Shown: positions 1-13,500 of the stretch, in pieces | Layout: the number at the start of each line of letters is the position of its first letter | Numbering within the stretch: position 1 is the stretch's first letter | Origin: Anoplolepis gracilipes | Taxonomy: Eukaryota > Arthropoda > Insecta > Hymenoptera > Formicidae | NCBI RefSeq assembly: GCF_047496725.1 | Contig: NC_132980.1 | Coordinates: 6,302,072 to 6,366,071, forward strand | DNA: 64,000 bases | Direction of reading: 5' to 3' | Translations under genes and position numbers: made by a program | Notes under the pieces: model-generated | Told to the model about the DNA's origin: nothing | Seen by the model: only the letters and a program-made list of their open reading frames with translations | Database searches by the model: none

Positions 1-48
1 CGCGAGGAGGTGACGCGAGAACAACGTGTGTGCGTGCCCACATTTCAA

Positions 49-88
<40 letters not shown>

Positions 89-165
89 TATTCGTGGAGG
101 ACTACGAACGGACTTGCTTTTCTTCCTTTTTGTTTTCTGACGTCGACTCGGATCGAGAAAAAGGG
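1..165 (+). other. Possible noncoding first exon ending in a strong splice donor
   Basis: A GC-richer stretch ends at a consensus donor (AAGG|GTAAGTG, donor G at 165). The next in-frame coding exon on this strand with a matching acceptor is the ihog start exon near 4966, so this could be the 5' leader of ihog, with 166-4965 as its first intron. This is inference; no transcript is visible. It contains a (TA)n tract at about 50-81. Confidence 0.3.
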
Positions 166-3100
166 TAAGTGAAAATGCGTCTCGACCCGAGAGCGAGTGC
201 GATCTCGGATCTCTCCGTCAGGTCGATCGCGCGATTTTACTCCAGTCCGGTGCGTTCTATTTTTTTTTTTTTTTTTTTATTAGAAATTTCGTTCGAAATT
301 TTCCACGACGTCGTCGAGATCTTTATTTTATACGAAAAGATTTCTTTACTTTTTTATATTCGATCTATTTAATTATTGATTGCTAATCATATTGGAAAAT
401 TAGATTGCATATTTGACTGGGTCGTATGCACTCTGCATTTAAAATAGATCCTCTGCGCTTTCTACATTTAAAATGGAATAGGTATGTACACTTTGGAAAG
501 AGAGAGGGAGAAGAAACAAGATATAGAAGAAGGCACAATTAAAATAGACGGAATCAGATTACTTTAATAAGTGCAATTGATCTCTTGTCTACCTCACAGA
601 TTCTCTCTCATCTAGATTCTGCCTTTCTATATCTTTCTAGAAATATAACACACAGGACGAGAAAAAATAGTTTCATATTATAATTTAATTAAATCTACGT
701 CGAGATTTTTTTTAAATTAATTATAAAAGAAAACTTATCTTAATATATATTTTTGAAATTAAAAATAACACTCGTATATATTTTCACGTTTTACGACAGT
801 GAAGGAAGATGGAGAAAAAAAACAGGTGTAGAAGAAACGCAGGTAGAGGAAGTGCGTAAAAGAAAAGATCCGACGAAACAAGTGTATATTCAGACGTTGT
901 AAGGCGAAAGGGGAATCAAGATATCATGCAGGGGAGTGCAGGAGGAGTAAAAAGGAGACCTCTCATTCGTTATCGTCGCTTCACCAGCCTTCGTCCGCTC
1001 CTCGTAATCCCCGGCGTTCTTTTTTAAATCTCACCTGTTCGCGAGCCAGATCTCCTCCTCAGTCAGTATTCTGTCACCTTTTTCTCTCAACCATCATTAT
1101 TGTTGATCTTTTAAATGCAAATTGTCAAACAATCAATGACACAGAAGCTAACGATAAACCCAAATTTGCCAATTTTATATCTATTAAACGAGAATTTCAC
1201 CTATCATTATCATTCTCGAGATAAAAGTGCAAGTAAAATCACTTTCGAATTGTCAAATATAAAAAAAATGGAAATAACAGAATGTATATTCTCTTGAAAA
1301 ACACAATAGAAAACCTAGAAACTCTCATAGAATTTTATTGGGCTCAGGAAATTTAAAAAAAAAACATATCTCTGATAATTTTGTTCTTATACTGTAAATT
1401 ATATATGTATCTATTTGTATATTCAATGTCTTAACAAAATATTGAATATGTAATATTTATTTTTTATTTTAATATGTTTAGTGATAAAAAAATGAAATGT
1501 AAAAAATTGCATCTTGTAACGAAAGCTATTCAGTTTATTTATTTATTTTTTTTCCAGTAAATTTATAAACCTAGCTTTGAAGCTTAAGTGGCTTCATATT
1601 TTTTTTTTATTTGAGTGAAAAACATTAGAAAATGTGTACAATAAAAATAAAATAAATTTATTTTAGAAAATTGCAGCAAAAAATCTTGAAAACATTCCAT
1701 TTAACTGAAATTTTGAATAAAAATATGTAGAAGGTCAGGGAATTATCAAGGAATTTTTTTACAAGATTTGAGTAGACTGATAATTTATCTAAATCGATAT
1801 AGACGAAAGACTTTTCAAGCTTACTTAAAAAAAACCTTGGGAGATTATATAATTGAATAGCATTATGATGAAAAGCAATACCTCATTTACCTTTTTTTTC
1901 CCACATTTTCAGAATCCTTTACCTGTCGAACTGGAGAACTTTCGTCCTCTTGTCCTCATCGCGATCGCACGATCCTCGATCCCATAAATGCATCACGAGA
2001 GAGACGGTCCTTCGTTGGAATACTAATGACACACCGATAATCATTTATGGCACGGCCTACGCATTCCACGTAGAACAAGGAGTCTGTATTATCGAATGGA
2101 TTAGAGCATTTTCGACAGAAGAGTTTTTCAATCTAAGAATTTTCAAAAATCTTTCTCCTCGCGAGATAAATGCCGGCTCCACTTTCTCTTTATCTCCTTC
2201 TATCCATACCTTTTACAATACGTAATGACATTCAATTAAATATTCCATTCGTACTAATTAAAGATCTGACAAGAGACATGTTACAACTGTCCGGAACCGA
2301 TTTGATTCTCCTTGAAATATGTCGTTGAACGCAAAAATTTAAAAGGCCCATATTTTTTTTATACATGCGCAATCTCATGTTTAAGGGATAACACATTCCT
2401 TTGAAAAAAAACGGCATTTTCCTTTGGCGTCGAATATTATCAAAACTATAAGAGATAGAAAAAAAAATTGTTAATAAACAAAAGTTTAACGCTTTGAAGA
2501 GTACTTTAAAGTTATGAGAAAACATTTTTTAATTTTTTTCAAAAAAAACCGCCACCACTCAAAAATTTTTTTTTAATTTTATAATTTTTTTCACTAAATT
2601 AAAGTACTCTTGAAACCATTAAACTTTTACTTAACAATTTTTTTTCCATCTCTTGTAGTTTCGACGATATTTGATCTCAAAGGAAAATGCCATTTTTTTT
2701 TCAAAGGGATGTTTTACCCCTTAAACATGAGATTGCGCACGTATAAAAAAATACGTGTCTCTTAGATTTTTATCTAACAATATATGTTTAACAACATATT
2801 TCAAGAAGAATTAAATTAGTTTCGGACAGTTGCGACATGTCGCTTGTGAGTAAAAATATATGCATTAATTTCACAATATTTGTATAAAATAATTTACATT
2901 ATTTAGTATTCAGAGATTAATGATAACTTGTTAAATTACTATTAAATGTCATTATGATAATTTTAATTAATTTTTTAAATGTTAAATTACTATTAATTGT
3001 TGTTATGATAATTTTAATTAATTTTTTAAATCACATTCTATGTTTAAAATCTTTGTTCCTAATCATATGAATCAAAATTTTTCAGTGATTTTATCATACA

Positions 3101-4965
3101 TATACTAACACTTACGACGATTGAATCGTTAATACGAAAGCGCACATCGGGCAGATCAGGCTTAATTGCTGCACTACGGATAACGCATGTAAGCGCATTG
3201 GTCGCGCACGCATGCACGCACGCACGCAGAGACCGCATTCGTGCGTGCCAAGAGGGGAGCAGAGTGGACAACCACTGCTTTGGAATTCGGCTTCTTTATT
3301 TTTACGAGAAGTAATATCGGAAACCAGCCTCTCTTTGCGGCCCTTCTCACCTGTTACATACCACCGCCATTATATGCTACTATTTAAACAGAAGTTAAGG
3401 AGTCTTCTCGTACGCATAAAACGCACGACGAACTACCACGCGCGACGATAGTCTACGTCTGATGTACACTTAAAATGTCCTGTCTACCTTCTCTCTTCTA
3501 TCATTACCACTTTTCTCTTTCTTTCTCTTTTTTTCTTCTTCAAGTTAACTCGCTCGAGATGATAAATTTGGGATAACAGACTCGCTTTCACTTAAAATTC
3601 TCGTTATTTTGCTTTCTATCTTTCGTTTTAATTCTCCTTTACTTTATCGCATGCCGACTTCTTTTTTTACTTGTCAAGACTTGCACGGACAAATAGCTTG
3701 ATGAGCGAAAAAATGTACAATGTTAGAATGTTGGAATTGTCATTGAAATTACGTCATGTAGCAAAAAAGTTACGAATATTTAAAAATCACACATCACGCA
3801 TACATATTTTATTAGCTACAGATCGGACAAAAAAAATTAAAAATGTTATAATTAATATATTAAAATTCCATTTTTTTTTCTTAATTGACACATTTATAGA
3901 TTCGAATGGATATTTAGTTAGTATAAAATCGATAAAAATTAATATTAGATGATGCTCGTAAATTAATGCCACTTCGAAAACAAGAACTATTAACATATTA
4001 CTTACTTGTATTACAACAATATTGATGTGTAAAATTTGTTTATTAAATGCTCGCTGATAAATCAGGTTTTTTAATTGCATTTTTGGAGAGTATTCGGAAT
4101 CGTACATTAATTATTTTGACATTAGTTTGACCGGGAACTCGAGACGCATTCTCGTCTTTTTCCAGGCTTTTCCGCTATCGAGAAAATATTCTTTCATGCA
4201 TATTTTAAAGCGACACGTGGGTATGTGTGTACGATACAAGTATGTGAATGGATATACGTACATACCTACGCGTACCCCCCAGCTCAACGAGAAAGAATTA
4301 TTATTATCGTCGCTCTTTGCGGACGCGCGAGTATATGGTTTTCTGATGGTCGCACGAGCACGGATATCACGTGGGTGTAAAACGGTTCGCGCAATGAACG
4401 CAGCTTTCGACGCCGTATATGGATATTTTCTAGATGGCTACACGTCACCCAGCGACTTAACTTTTCTTGCTGCTGACGTTTTATAAAACAAGAAATTTAT
4501 ATTTTATCATTCTATTCGTTATCATCGTAAAGTGTACCCTTTTAGCTGGATATTTTTTACTTTTCTTCTCTCTCCCTCTCTCACTCTTTCTTTCTTTCTA
4601 AGAGTCTGCTAAATATGTATATTTTTTTATACGAAGAATATAAAAACGTTAAAGAATTAATTTCATAATTTTTTTACAATGTATATGATACATATAGTCA
4701 TATGTGTATCATGTAAAAAGTGTACCATCATATTTTTATAGATTTTGTCGTCTAAACTTTAAGGCGAAAAACGCCATGTTCTATTTTCACATGAACTCAA
4801 CGTTCTAAACTTAAACGGTATGCTTGCTCGGTATTAATTTTAGTGGCTCTTCGCCGACACTCTCTGCGAGTCGGCGAGAGTATTTGCTTTCCCGCGAAAG
4901 GAGACCGGAAAAGCAACCAATAACACTCAATATGCTTAATTAACAGCCTTCTTTCTATTGTTTGC
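166..4965. other. Noncoding stretch, probably intron or intergenic
   Basis: AT-rich DNA with short open frames that lack protein-like composition. It contains the foldback element at 2264-2855 and a CpG-richer patch at about 3180-3450. An exon-like, acceptor-preceded segment lies at about 1914-2225, but its frame matches nothing I know. No gene is supported here. Confidence 0.5.
2264..2855. repeat. Foldback (long inverted repeat) element
   Basis: The left arm (about 2264-2550) and right arm (about 2560-2855) are imperfect reverse complements almost to the centre. Matching landmarks include GACATGT..CAACTGTCCG at both outer ends, the CTCATGTTTAAGGG motif and the AGTACTTTAA motif. The structure is that of a non-autonomous foldback or MITE-like element of about 590 bp. 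The small open frame on the minus strand inside it is a by-product of the repeat. Confidence 0.7.
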
Positions 4966-4978
4966 AGAATGTGTCAAG

Positions 4979-7900
4979 ATGACATCTATCTTCCCTTTAT
5001 GTGGCATCGTTATCCTACTCTATGGTCCGATCGCATGTGTATGCGGTAAGTTTCTTATTTATAGAACGCCGTTTAATATTCCAGATATTGTAAAAACATA
5101 ATAACACTCATATATTAATTTGTAATTAATAGGGGACAGACCGGACTTTGGTATGTCCTTTACCCGACACCCGCAGCCTTTAGCCGCTCCCTTAAATGAC
5201 GACGTAAATTTCGAGTGCAGTCTCAGTCTCGCCGCCGAACGTTTCGCGTGGCACCACAGACCCCTGAATTCAAAAAAGTGGATACCGCTGTTCCATCCCA
5301 CGAACAGCAGCGGCAAAACCTCGCGGCATGTTGTTAATTTCGACAACAAGTCAAAGGCCGGGGACTATCGTTGCATCGCGTTCTTTGGTAGGTTCCTTTT
5401 TGCAAAAGTTTAGCCAATACTGTATTTATGTTTGACAAACGTTTCTCAATCTTGTGTCCCTGTTTATCAACAAACTATATATAACGAGTAAAAATAAGAT
5501 GTCAAAATTAAAATAAAATAGTCTTGATCTCTAAAATATGCAGTATATATTCTATTTGCAGGTACGAGCGGTTTAGCGTCAGATCCAGCGAAACTGACTC
5601 TCGCGACGTTAGATGAATTCTCCGATAAAAACGACGTCTTCATCGAAGTGACGGAAAGTAACACCGTACCCATCACGTGCCCCGTACCGTATTCCGAGCC
5701 GGAAGCTATAGTGCAGTTTTACAAGAACGGCGTGCTCATCGAGGATGCAAATCTTGTGAACAGCAAAACTATGGTCATCAAGAGTGTCAGATTGGCGGAC
5801 AGCGGATTGTATCACTGCAGCGCGAACAATTACATAACCCAACAGTTTTTCACGAGTAACCATAAGACAATTTTGAGCGTACACGCAAACGCGACTTTTC
5901 AGATGCCATATTTTATCAAGCATCCGCAATCGCAATACACAGTTCTGCCCGGTAGAAACATTACGTTGGAGTGTTTTGGCGCCGGTTATCCGGTGCCGCA
6001 CATCAGCTGGACCCGTGTGGGCAGTCCTCTACCACCAAAATCGGAAAAATCCTTCACCGGTCTAACGATAGTCCACGTACAACCATCTGATCGCGGGGAA
6101 TACGATTGCATATGGAGTACCAATGAAGGCTGGCAGATCAAATCTGCAATCATCTTGAATGTCGCAGAGCCACCAAGAGTCACAAGACAACCAAAAGCGT
6201 CCACGTTTTCCGAGGGCGGTGAATTAGAACTTTCGTGTAGCGTGACAGGTGACCCGGAACCGAGTATCGAGTGGCTTATCAATGGAAAATCCTTGGTGTC
6301 TAACAAGAATCAGGAGGTCAGGGGCCCCACTCTTCTCATATCCGAAGTTGAGAAGAAACACGCTGGGATTGTTCAGTGCGTGGCCAATAATGCGTACGGA
6401 TCGCATTCGGGATATAACTTACTGCAAGTCAATCCGAAGCAACATGTTCTCGGTGGCACAACCGAGTCGAGACCGGACTACGGGACTGTGTCGAGGCACA
6501 AACATACCAGGGGCGGTGGTAGGCGCAGAAATAAAGAAGGAAAAAAGAAGGGCGCAGGTTATTTACTTTGCGTTATCGTCATTTTATACGTTTTCTTATC
6601 ATTATCAAACGTCCGATTGAGATATCGCGGATTAAATCGCTCTCGGGTTTCCTTCAATCATGGACAATCTTTAAAGTTAAGGAAATTTTGAGGAAAATTT
6701 TTTTTTTACGATGAGGAAATGACAGGCCAAGTATTATTTGAAAACTCGTCGGGGATACTTTTTGTATGCTTATCCGGCTATGGCCTTTGCAATTTTTATA
6801 TGTAATATAAAAAACTATTGCAATCATATAATATACTTTATTTATATAATATATACTTTAGCTAAAATATGTACACCCTCTTATTTATCTTCCTTTTATT
6901 TCCAGTAGTTTTGGTACCTCCAAATCAGCCCAATGTCACAAGATTATCCGATGTCTCCGTCATGGTACGATGGTCGGTGCCGGAAAACAACGGTTTGCCG
7001 ATACAATTCTTCAAAGTTCAATACCGAGAACTCGGCCAGAAGATGAACGGCAAACAGGCAAAGTGGATGACTGCCAATTCCGAGATACCGAATCACGTGC
7101 GGTCTTTCGAAGTGACCGACTTGCAGCCTGATCATACTTATCGATTTAGGATTGCCGCGGTGTACTCGAACAACGATAACAAATTGAGCCCGAATTCCGT
7201 GCGTTTCCATCTTAACAGGGACACCGGCATCGAGAGCAATAAAATGCCGATACCTTTATTGACTAATACCGAAGCGCTGGGGCCGCATGAAGTATTATTG
7301 ATGTGGCAAAATCCCGACAGAACGGCCAAAATTGACGGATTTTACATATATCATCGGGCTTCCACTACAGCCGGCGAATATCTTAAAACCACTGTCGAGG
7401 GAAAAGACGCCTACAACATGACCATCTCTCACTTACAATCTGAAACTGTTTACGAATTCAAGATCCAGAGTTTTTCCGTGGATGCGGCATCGGAATTTTC
7501 CCAAATATTACGGCAGAAAACTGGAAAGAGCATCGAAGAACATCCGGTTCAACAAGTGATAGCGGAAAATAAAGTAAGACCGAGCGAAAGTAACAAGAAT
7601 GTCAGTATACAAGTTATAATCGGTGGAGTATTCGGAGGAGCTATCGTTTTAGTTGCTCTCGCCTTTGTAGCGGGATGTTTATATAAAAGAGCAAAGTATA
7701 AACAAAATCAGGAATCCCAAAGTGAAGGTATGTGGTTTAACTGATAAGAATAATGCGCGCAATTCTTAATAATAATCTAAATTAAATAACTCTTCTTTCA
7801 ATGAAACAGGTAAACCGATAACAAATGGACGAGTAATGAATGGTGGAGTTACAGATTCCAAAATTAACATTACGTCTAATCCACTTGCCGGTCTTGATGC

Positions 7901-8683
7901 ATCTGAAGATATTATTCAGCCTAAGGTCAGTATTTGTAAGTAACAACATCTGCACTTTTGTTCCATCGGAAGAAAGTAATAGAACTGGATTCGTTCATAC
8001 AGAGCAATAATAATAAAACTCTATTAAATTTTGTTTTTTATATTTGATTTTTCCAAAATATAATCGCATCTTGATCCAGACATTTACTTTCCTTCCGGGA
8101 GTCGGCACGATTTTAGACGAGTGCAGAAAATATGTTGATCACATAAAAAGCTTCTGCCATTTAAATAGTTTAATTTATATAATTTTTTTCTTAAATTGTA
8201 AATTTTTCAACAGAACTTTTGTCACATAATCTCTTATAGATTTAACAAGTGTGGAACTTGACATTTCCCTGCGTTCGTCTAATCGTGTGTAAATCCGTCG
8301 TTAAATTGTCGACAATATATATTAAGGAGACTAGTCTCTTTTCTAGTTTTAGCATTGGTCGCGCGCTGCTCTTTAATTCTACTCGCTCTCTGCACTCTCT
8401 CTGGAGCAGCTTTTCTTTTGTTTTTCCGAACGCGACACACGCACGTTACCCCTTACACGCTCTAGATCTGAAAAGAAGCGAACGAACATACGCATGTTTC
8501 TAAATCCAGAGCGGACAACAGTCGTCGATGGAAATGACGTCATTTCTAAACGGCCAAAACAACAACGGCAGCAACAACGGACATAACAACGGCGACGCGG
8601 CTGGATCTGACGTAAATGTCACGTCGCATAGCGAGCCACCATCTCTACGCCAAGGGCCACTGCCTATCGAACAGCGTTTGTGA
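4979..8683 (+). CDS. ihog: Interference hedgehog (Ihog/Boi family), Hedgehog co-receptor
   Basis: Six exons read in frame: 4979-5045, 5133-5387, 5562-6557, 6906-7727, 7810-7925, 8510-8683, giving 809 residues. The order is signal peptide (about 1-22), four Ig-like domains (about 25-395, with Cys..Trp..Tyr-x-Cys patterns such as DRGEYDCIW and HAGIVQCVANN), a Lys/Arg-rich linker (about 410-439), two FN3 domains (about 443-548 and 553-653; PPNQPNVTRLSDVSVMVRWS is characteristic), a transmembrane helix (about 676-700) and an Asn-rich cytoplasmic tail. In Drosophila, Ihog and Boi bind Hedgehog through the first FN3 domain, with heparin, and present it with Patched at the cell surface. Family and architecture are clear; the choice between Ihog and Boi is not. 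The least certain joins are the weak donor at 6558 (GTTATT) and the last intron. Confidence 0.88.
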
Positions 8684-10509
8684 GAATGTATCGCAGCTAT
8701 GTCTCTATTTTATAGACGGTAAGACTATCGACTGGAGGACCTCGTGATCGAAAAAACTGAGGCCACACGAATTTTTGTAGTATGGGAAAAACACAAGAGA
8801 ACACATGACTTATCGACGCGAGTATCTCGATGAGAAACTTAACTTGTAGGCTGTATTTAGCTATATTGCAATGAAGAGACTGTTGCAAGACATTTACAGG
8901 GTGTCTTAAATAAATATGCTCAAATGTATTGTCGCTGTAAATTGGGATTAACTTGGCGAAACTTTTGCAGGAAAAAAAAAGATGTACCATTTTATATATT
9001 CTTTGCCAAGTTCGATATTTTTTATGTTTATTGAATAATGTATAGAGAATATTTTCGTTTATATCTATTCTTATTCGTTGTAGGATAATTTGTTCAAAAT
9101 AGTCAAAATAGTCCCATTTTACAGTATATAAGACTATAAAGCAAATGATCTGATTGCATCTTATGATATATTTTTTTTCTTTTTATTAAAAAAAAAATTA
9201 TTAGGATCTTGTCCATTAAATATGCATGAATTCAATTAATGTACCTGCAAAGTAATTGACTTTACTGTTACATATATTTACTTAACGGTGACAAGCTAGT
9301 GAGCACTGAACAATTTTAGATTTTTTTATACCTCTTTTACAGGCAACTTTTGAAAAAATTTGTAATAAAAGATATATATTTTTGAAATACTATGCATATA
9401 GTATTATATACAGTATATACACAATACGTACAGTTATTAACAATTAAAATCATCAATGTTGATAAAAGAAAGTAGTGTCACTTTATGACAATTATTATAG
9501 AAATATCTTTTTAACAAATAATGGTTGAGTCATGTATTGTTAACATTATCTTATCGGCCTGTTATTTTTATGAGTGTTTTTCTAGCTTCAATAGAGATTG
9601 AATAATTTATTAATGTCATTGCACTAATGCAATATTACGTCATAATATTTTGTGACGATGATTTGTTATCAAAATTATATGTGAAATATATTATGTGTTG
9701 TGAACAAAAAAAAATGATAAATAATATCTTGATAATTGATATTTGTGTGTAGCAGAAAAAAACAATAATTGTAGATACAAATGTATAAAATTTTTCTAAT
9801 AAATTTTTTAATTCGTTTGGCTTATAAAAGTACTGCAATCGCATTTGTGAATCGATGATAAAGCTAGTGGAAAAATACATTGTACATATTAGGATAGTTT
9901 TAAATGATATGAATGAACGTATGTGCCTTACATCTTGCCTGAGAATAATAATTAATAAAAAATTATCATTATTTATATATCTGTACACTAGTATTTTATG
10001 TACTTAATTTTTATAAAATAAATTATATTTAAAAGAGATTTTTAAAAAATGTGTATGATGCTTTACTATGTACTTTGTCAATTTAGGATAATTATATAAT
10101 CGTGTTTAATAAATGTAATAAAAATTATATATAATTACTATAAATTATAGATCATATATTGGATAATGGTATGTAATTAAATAACCCGTAAAAATAATTG
10201 ATGAGATCTAAAATTTATAGTCAAATATAAGTTTATTTTATTACACGAGATTAATTTTTTTACATAATTTATTAATTATGTATTATGTGATTGTACGTTA
10301 TTCGCGATTTGAAACACGTACTACTTTTGAAAAATGGCGCCATCACTTGACAGCGTCACTTCCGAAACCTATTCAAACTGCTCGACAGAGTGCGTTCGAC
10401 GCTTCCGTTTCATGGATTTTTAAAAGTCGCATGTAACCGTAAAGTGTGTTGCCGGTAAATAACGTATAAAAAAAATCGTACAATAATCACAGAAAATATT
10501 CTCACTGTA
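8684..10509. other. 3' flank of ihog and intergenic DNA
   Basis: AT-rich sequence that probably includes the ihog 3' UTR. Several AATAAA-like signals are present. No protein-like open frame is seen. The last 190 bases (about 10320-10509) are richer in CG and precede the next gene, so they probably hold its promoter. Confidence 0.45.
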
Positions 10510-13500
10510 ATGTTTAATAACTGGACTGCAAGGTAATTTGATTATTAATCGAGTAGGATTCAAAGATTACATAATGATACGTTTTATTCAATAGCTTCGA
10601 GACATTTAAATCAACATACACGGAGCTTTTTTTCTAATCGTGATCTTTATAAGACACTGTAAACACCGGAGGATTCTGAAAAGGTCGCCAGGGACGAATC
10701 GGAGAATGTGTGACTTGATAGATTTAAATAGTCCGGACGCAAAGGGATCACTGGACCGAACGAAACTGGCATCACCTCTGATACCGGCGCCCAAAAATGT
10801 CGAATCCAACTGCGAAACAAACTCGTTGGTGATAACAGAAAGACGGAGCGAGAGCGAAGGTAACAATCCATTTGATAGGGTATTACACGAGACCGTCGAA
10901 TATGTCAGCAAAAAGGGCGATCCCTTCGAAGTGATGCTGCAACGAGCTCTAAAGTCTAAAAAAAGAAACGTAGATTTAAGAGTGCAATCTGTGAACTTTG
11001 CGGATGACTTTAGCCCAAAATACAGGAAAAGGCATTGCAAGATAAACAAGAGAAACAAGACGTTGGATGGGTCTTTGTTTGAAAATAAATTGGACATATC
11101 AAATGACAATAAGAAAGTGGAAGCAAAGAGAGAAACTGACAGTCTTGATGTGAGAAACGCCCATGTCTGTGATAATAACATGACAGTTAAGCCTTTATCT
11201 TATAAAGATAATAATGAAAAGACCTTCATTTCTATACAAAATGGTAAAATAGGTGTTAATGATTCAGAGTCACTGGAGTCGTCAATTTTAAATCAGTCTG
11301 CGATGAACGACACATTATTAGAAACAGTTCCCAAGTCTAAAAAGGAAGATGACATATTATTCCTTCTAAATAAAGATACATTGCTCAAAGAATTTCTTCA
11401 CCCTTTACATCAAAATCATAAATCGCGTTCGTTGTCACAAGGAGCTGGAAACTCACCGACAATATTATCATATTTAAATAGGAGATCCCAATCCGTAACA
11501 GATGATGAGAAGAAAATTTTGCAAAATAATTGTAGCAATGTCCCATCTCTTCTAGATAAAGGTTTTTTGGAGAGCAAATATAACGAACAGTCTGTACTTT
11601 CAACTTTATCAAATGTCTCATCTATAGCAAAGTTAAGTTCTATCTCAATATCATCATCAGCATTGTCAATTGATAATTTGAATCATGCTTTCTTGGATAG
11701 CAATTCGTTAAAAGCGAGTCAAGAAAAGATAAATACAACCGGAAGTCCTGTAGAAATTAAATCAAATCAATACGACTTGTCAGACATAGCAGAGAGACTT
11801 GAAAAGTTAAAACGTGTTATGAATGAGACAGTTAGTATCGCGAATAAAGAAGATGAATTTAATTTTACGAAAGAAGAAATTAAACAAATTACAAATGACA
11901 AATTAATAGATGTCGATGTGTTTTTACCAAAAGAAAATTCTAGCAAAGAATATAATAAAACTTCAAGTTCCACAGCTTCTTCGGATTCTGTGTTTACTGT
12001 AAGATATTTATCTCACATATTTAAAATTCTTTTATGAAAATATTTAAATCTGATTTATTTTATTTATAGTACATTTCACAGAAATTAAATGTAGATGAAA
12101 AGTTTTACAGAAAATTAATTCCAAACTATTTTACGTTAATATAAAAATTGATTACAGGATACTAATAAAATCAACAAGTCAATAATGGATGAGGCCAAGA
12201 TGCTTTCAAAGACTTTTGAGGAATTAGCGCTAAGATCAGATTCTGGATGTAAGTAATAGTTTACATTACTAGAGGTAATTTTGCGAAAATATAACTTTCA
12301 GTGAATTTAAGTACTTAATATTTTTCTCATTATATTCTTATCTTTAATACATTTTTTGTTATTTTATTTTATTTTCAGCTAGTATCGATGATGATTTAAT
12401 TTCAAATAATACTTTGTGGATGTCAGATTTATTACCAGCTTTCGAAGATGATTTTGTTGTGGATAATTTAATTGAATTACCCATTTTGTCAGAAGAAAAC
12501 TCAAAAGAAATTAGAAACAATAAGGAACAGTCTCTTACAAGTATCAATAATATAGATAAGAATTCTCTAAGAGAAATGGAGTCACAATTCACTGATTGTG
12601 TAAAACAGACAGTTGTAACATCATTATTGACAGATCTTAGAAAATTAATTAAAGTAGAAAATAACCCAGAAGTCAATAAATTACTTGATAATTTGGAGAA
12701 TGTTTTAGATTCTAATTGTAAAAATAATACAGAATTATTAGTAACTTGTCTCAACTTATCAACTGAGTTGCGAAGCCCTCAGAAAATGTCGTCTGATATC
12801 GAAAAATCGGAGGTTACAAATACAGATAAGAGCGAAGAAGAGAGCGGAAAAGTATTGTTCAAAGAAGAGATCTGTAATGCTGAAAAATTGTCGGATGCGA
12901 GTTGTAAATTGGAAGATTCATCACAAGCTACAACCATCAGCAGCGATAATTTATCAGTTAAACCTTCATCTTACAAAGATAATAATGAAAGTCATCTGAA
13001 TATTACAAATTCGTCTCAAGAAGTGCATACGAATTGTGCTAAAGAGAAAGATAATCAATCTGATGAAAAACTAGCAGTGGAATTACTAATGAATCTTACA
13101 AAGTTGTTGAGCGGTCAAGTTGAGGACGCTATGACAATGCAGTTACTTAAATGTATAGGAAAAGCTTTAAATGTTGCATCAAATAATTATCAAATTGAAA
13201 ACGAGATACAGCCAGACAGCAATAAAATGCATAGTAGTCAACATATTACTCCAATAAAAGCTTCAGAATCTGATCGTAACACAAATTCGTCCATACTTCC
13301 GACAAAAATGGAGCATAGACGAAGTTTCGAGAGAAAATCTAAAGTGAGTAAATCTTTTACAATTTTTTCTAATAATTATGAATTATTTATGTCATATTTT
13401 TTTAGTTGCACGAGAAGACTGCTAGAAGAAGTATATCTGTAATGCGTTCGCCCAGAAAAACATCAAATACGCAAACGTGTAAAGACGTGTATAGACGTAC

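Noticed and set aside
2232..2525. 97-residue minus-strand frame
   Set aside because: Lies within one arm of the foldback element at 2264-2855.
4127..4486. 119-residue plus-strand frame
   Set aside because: No splice context, no family resemblance, and composition typical of chance open DNA.
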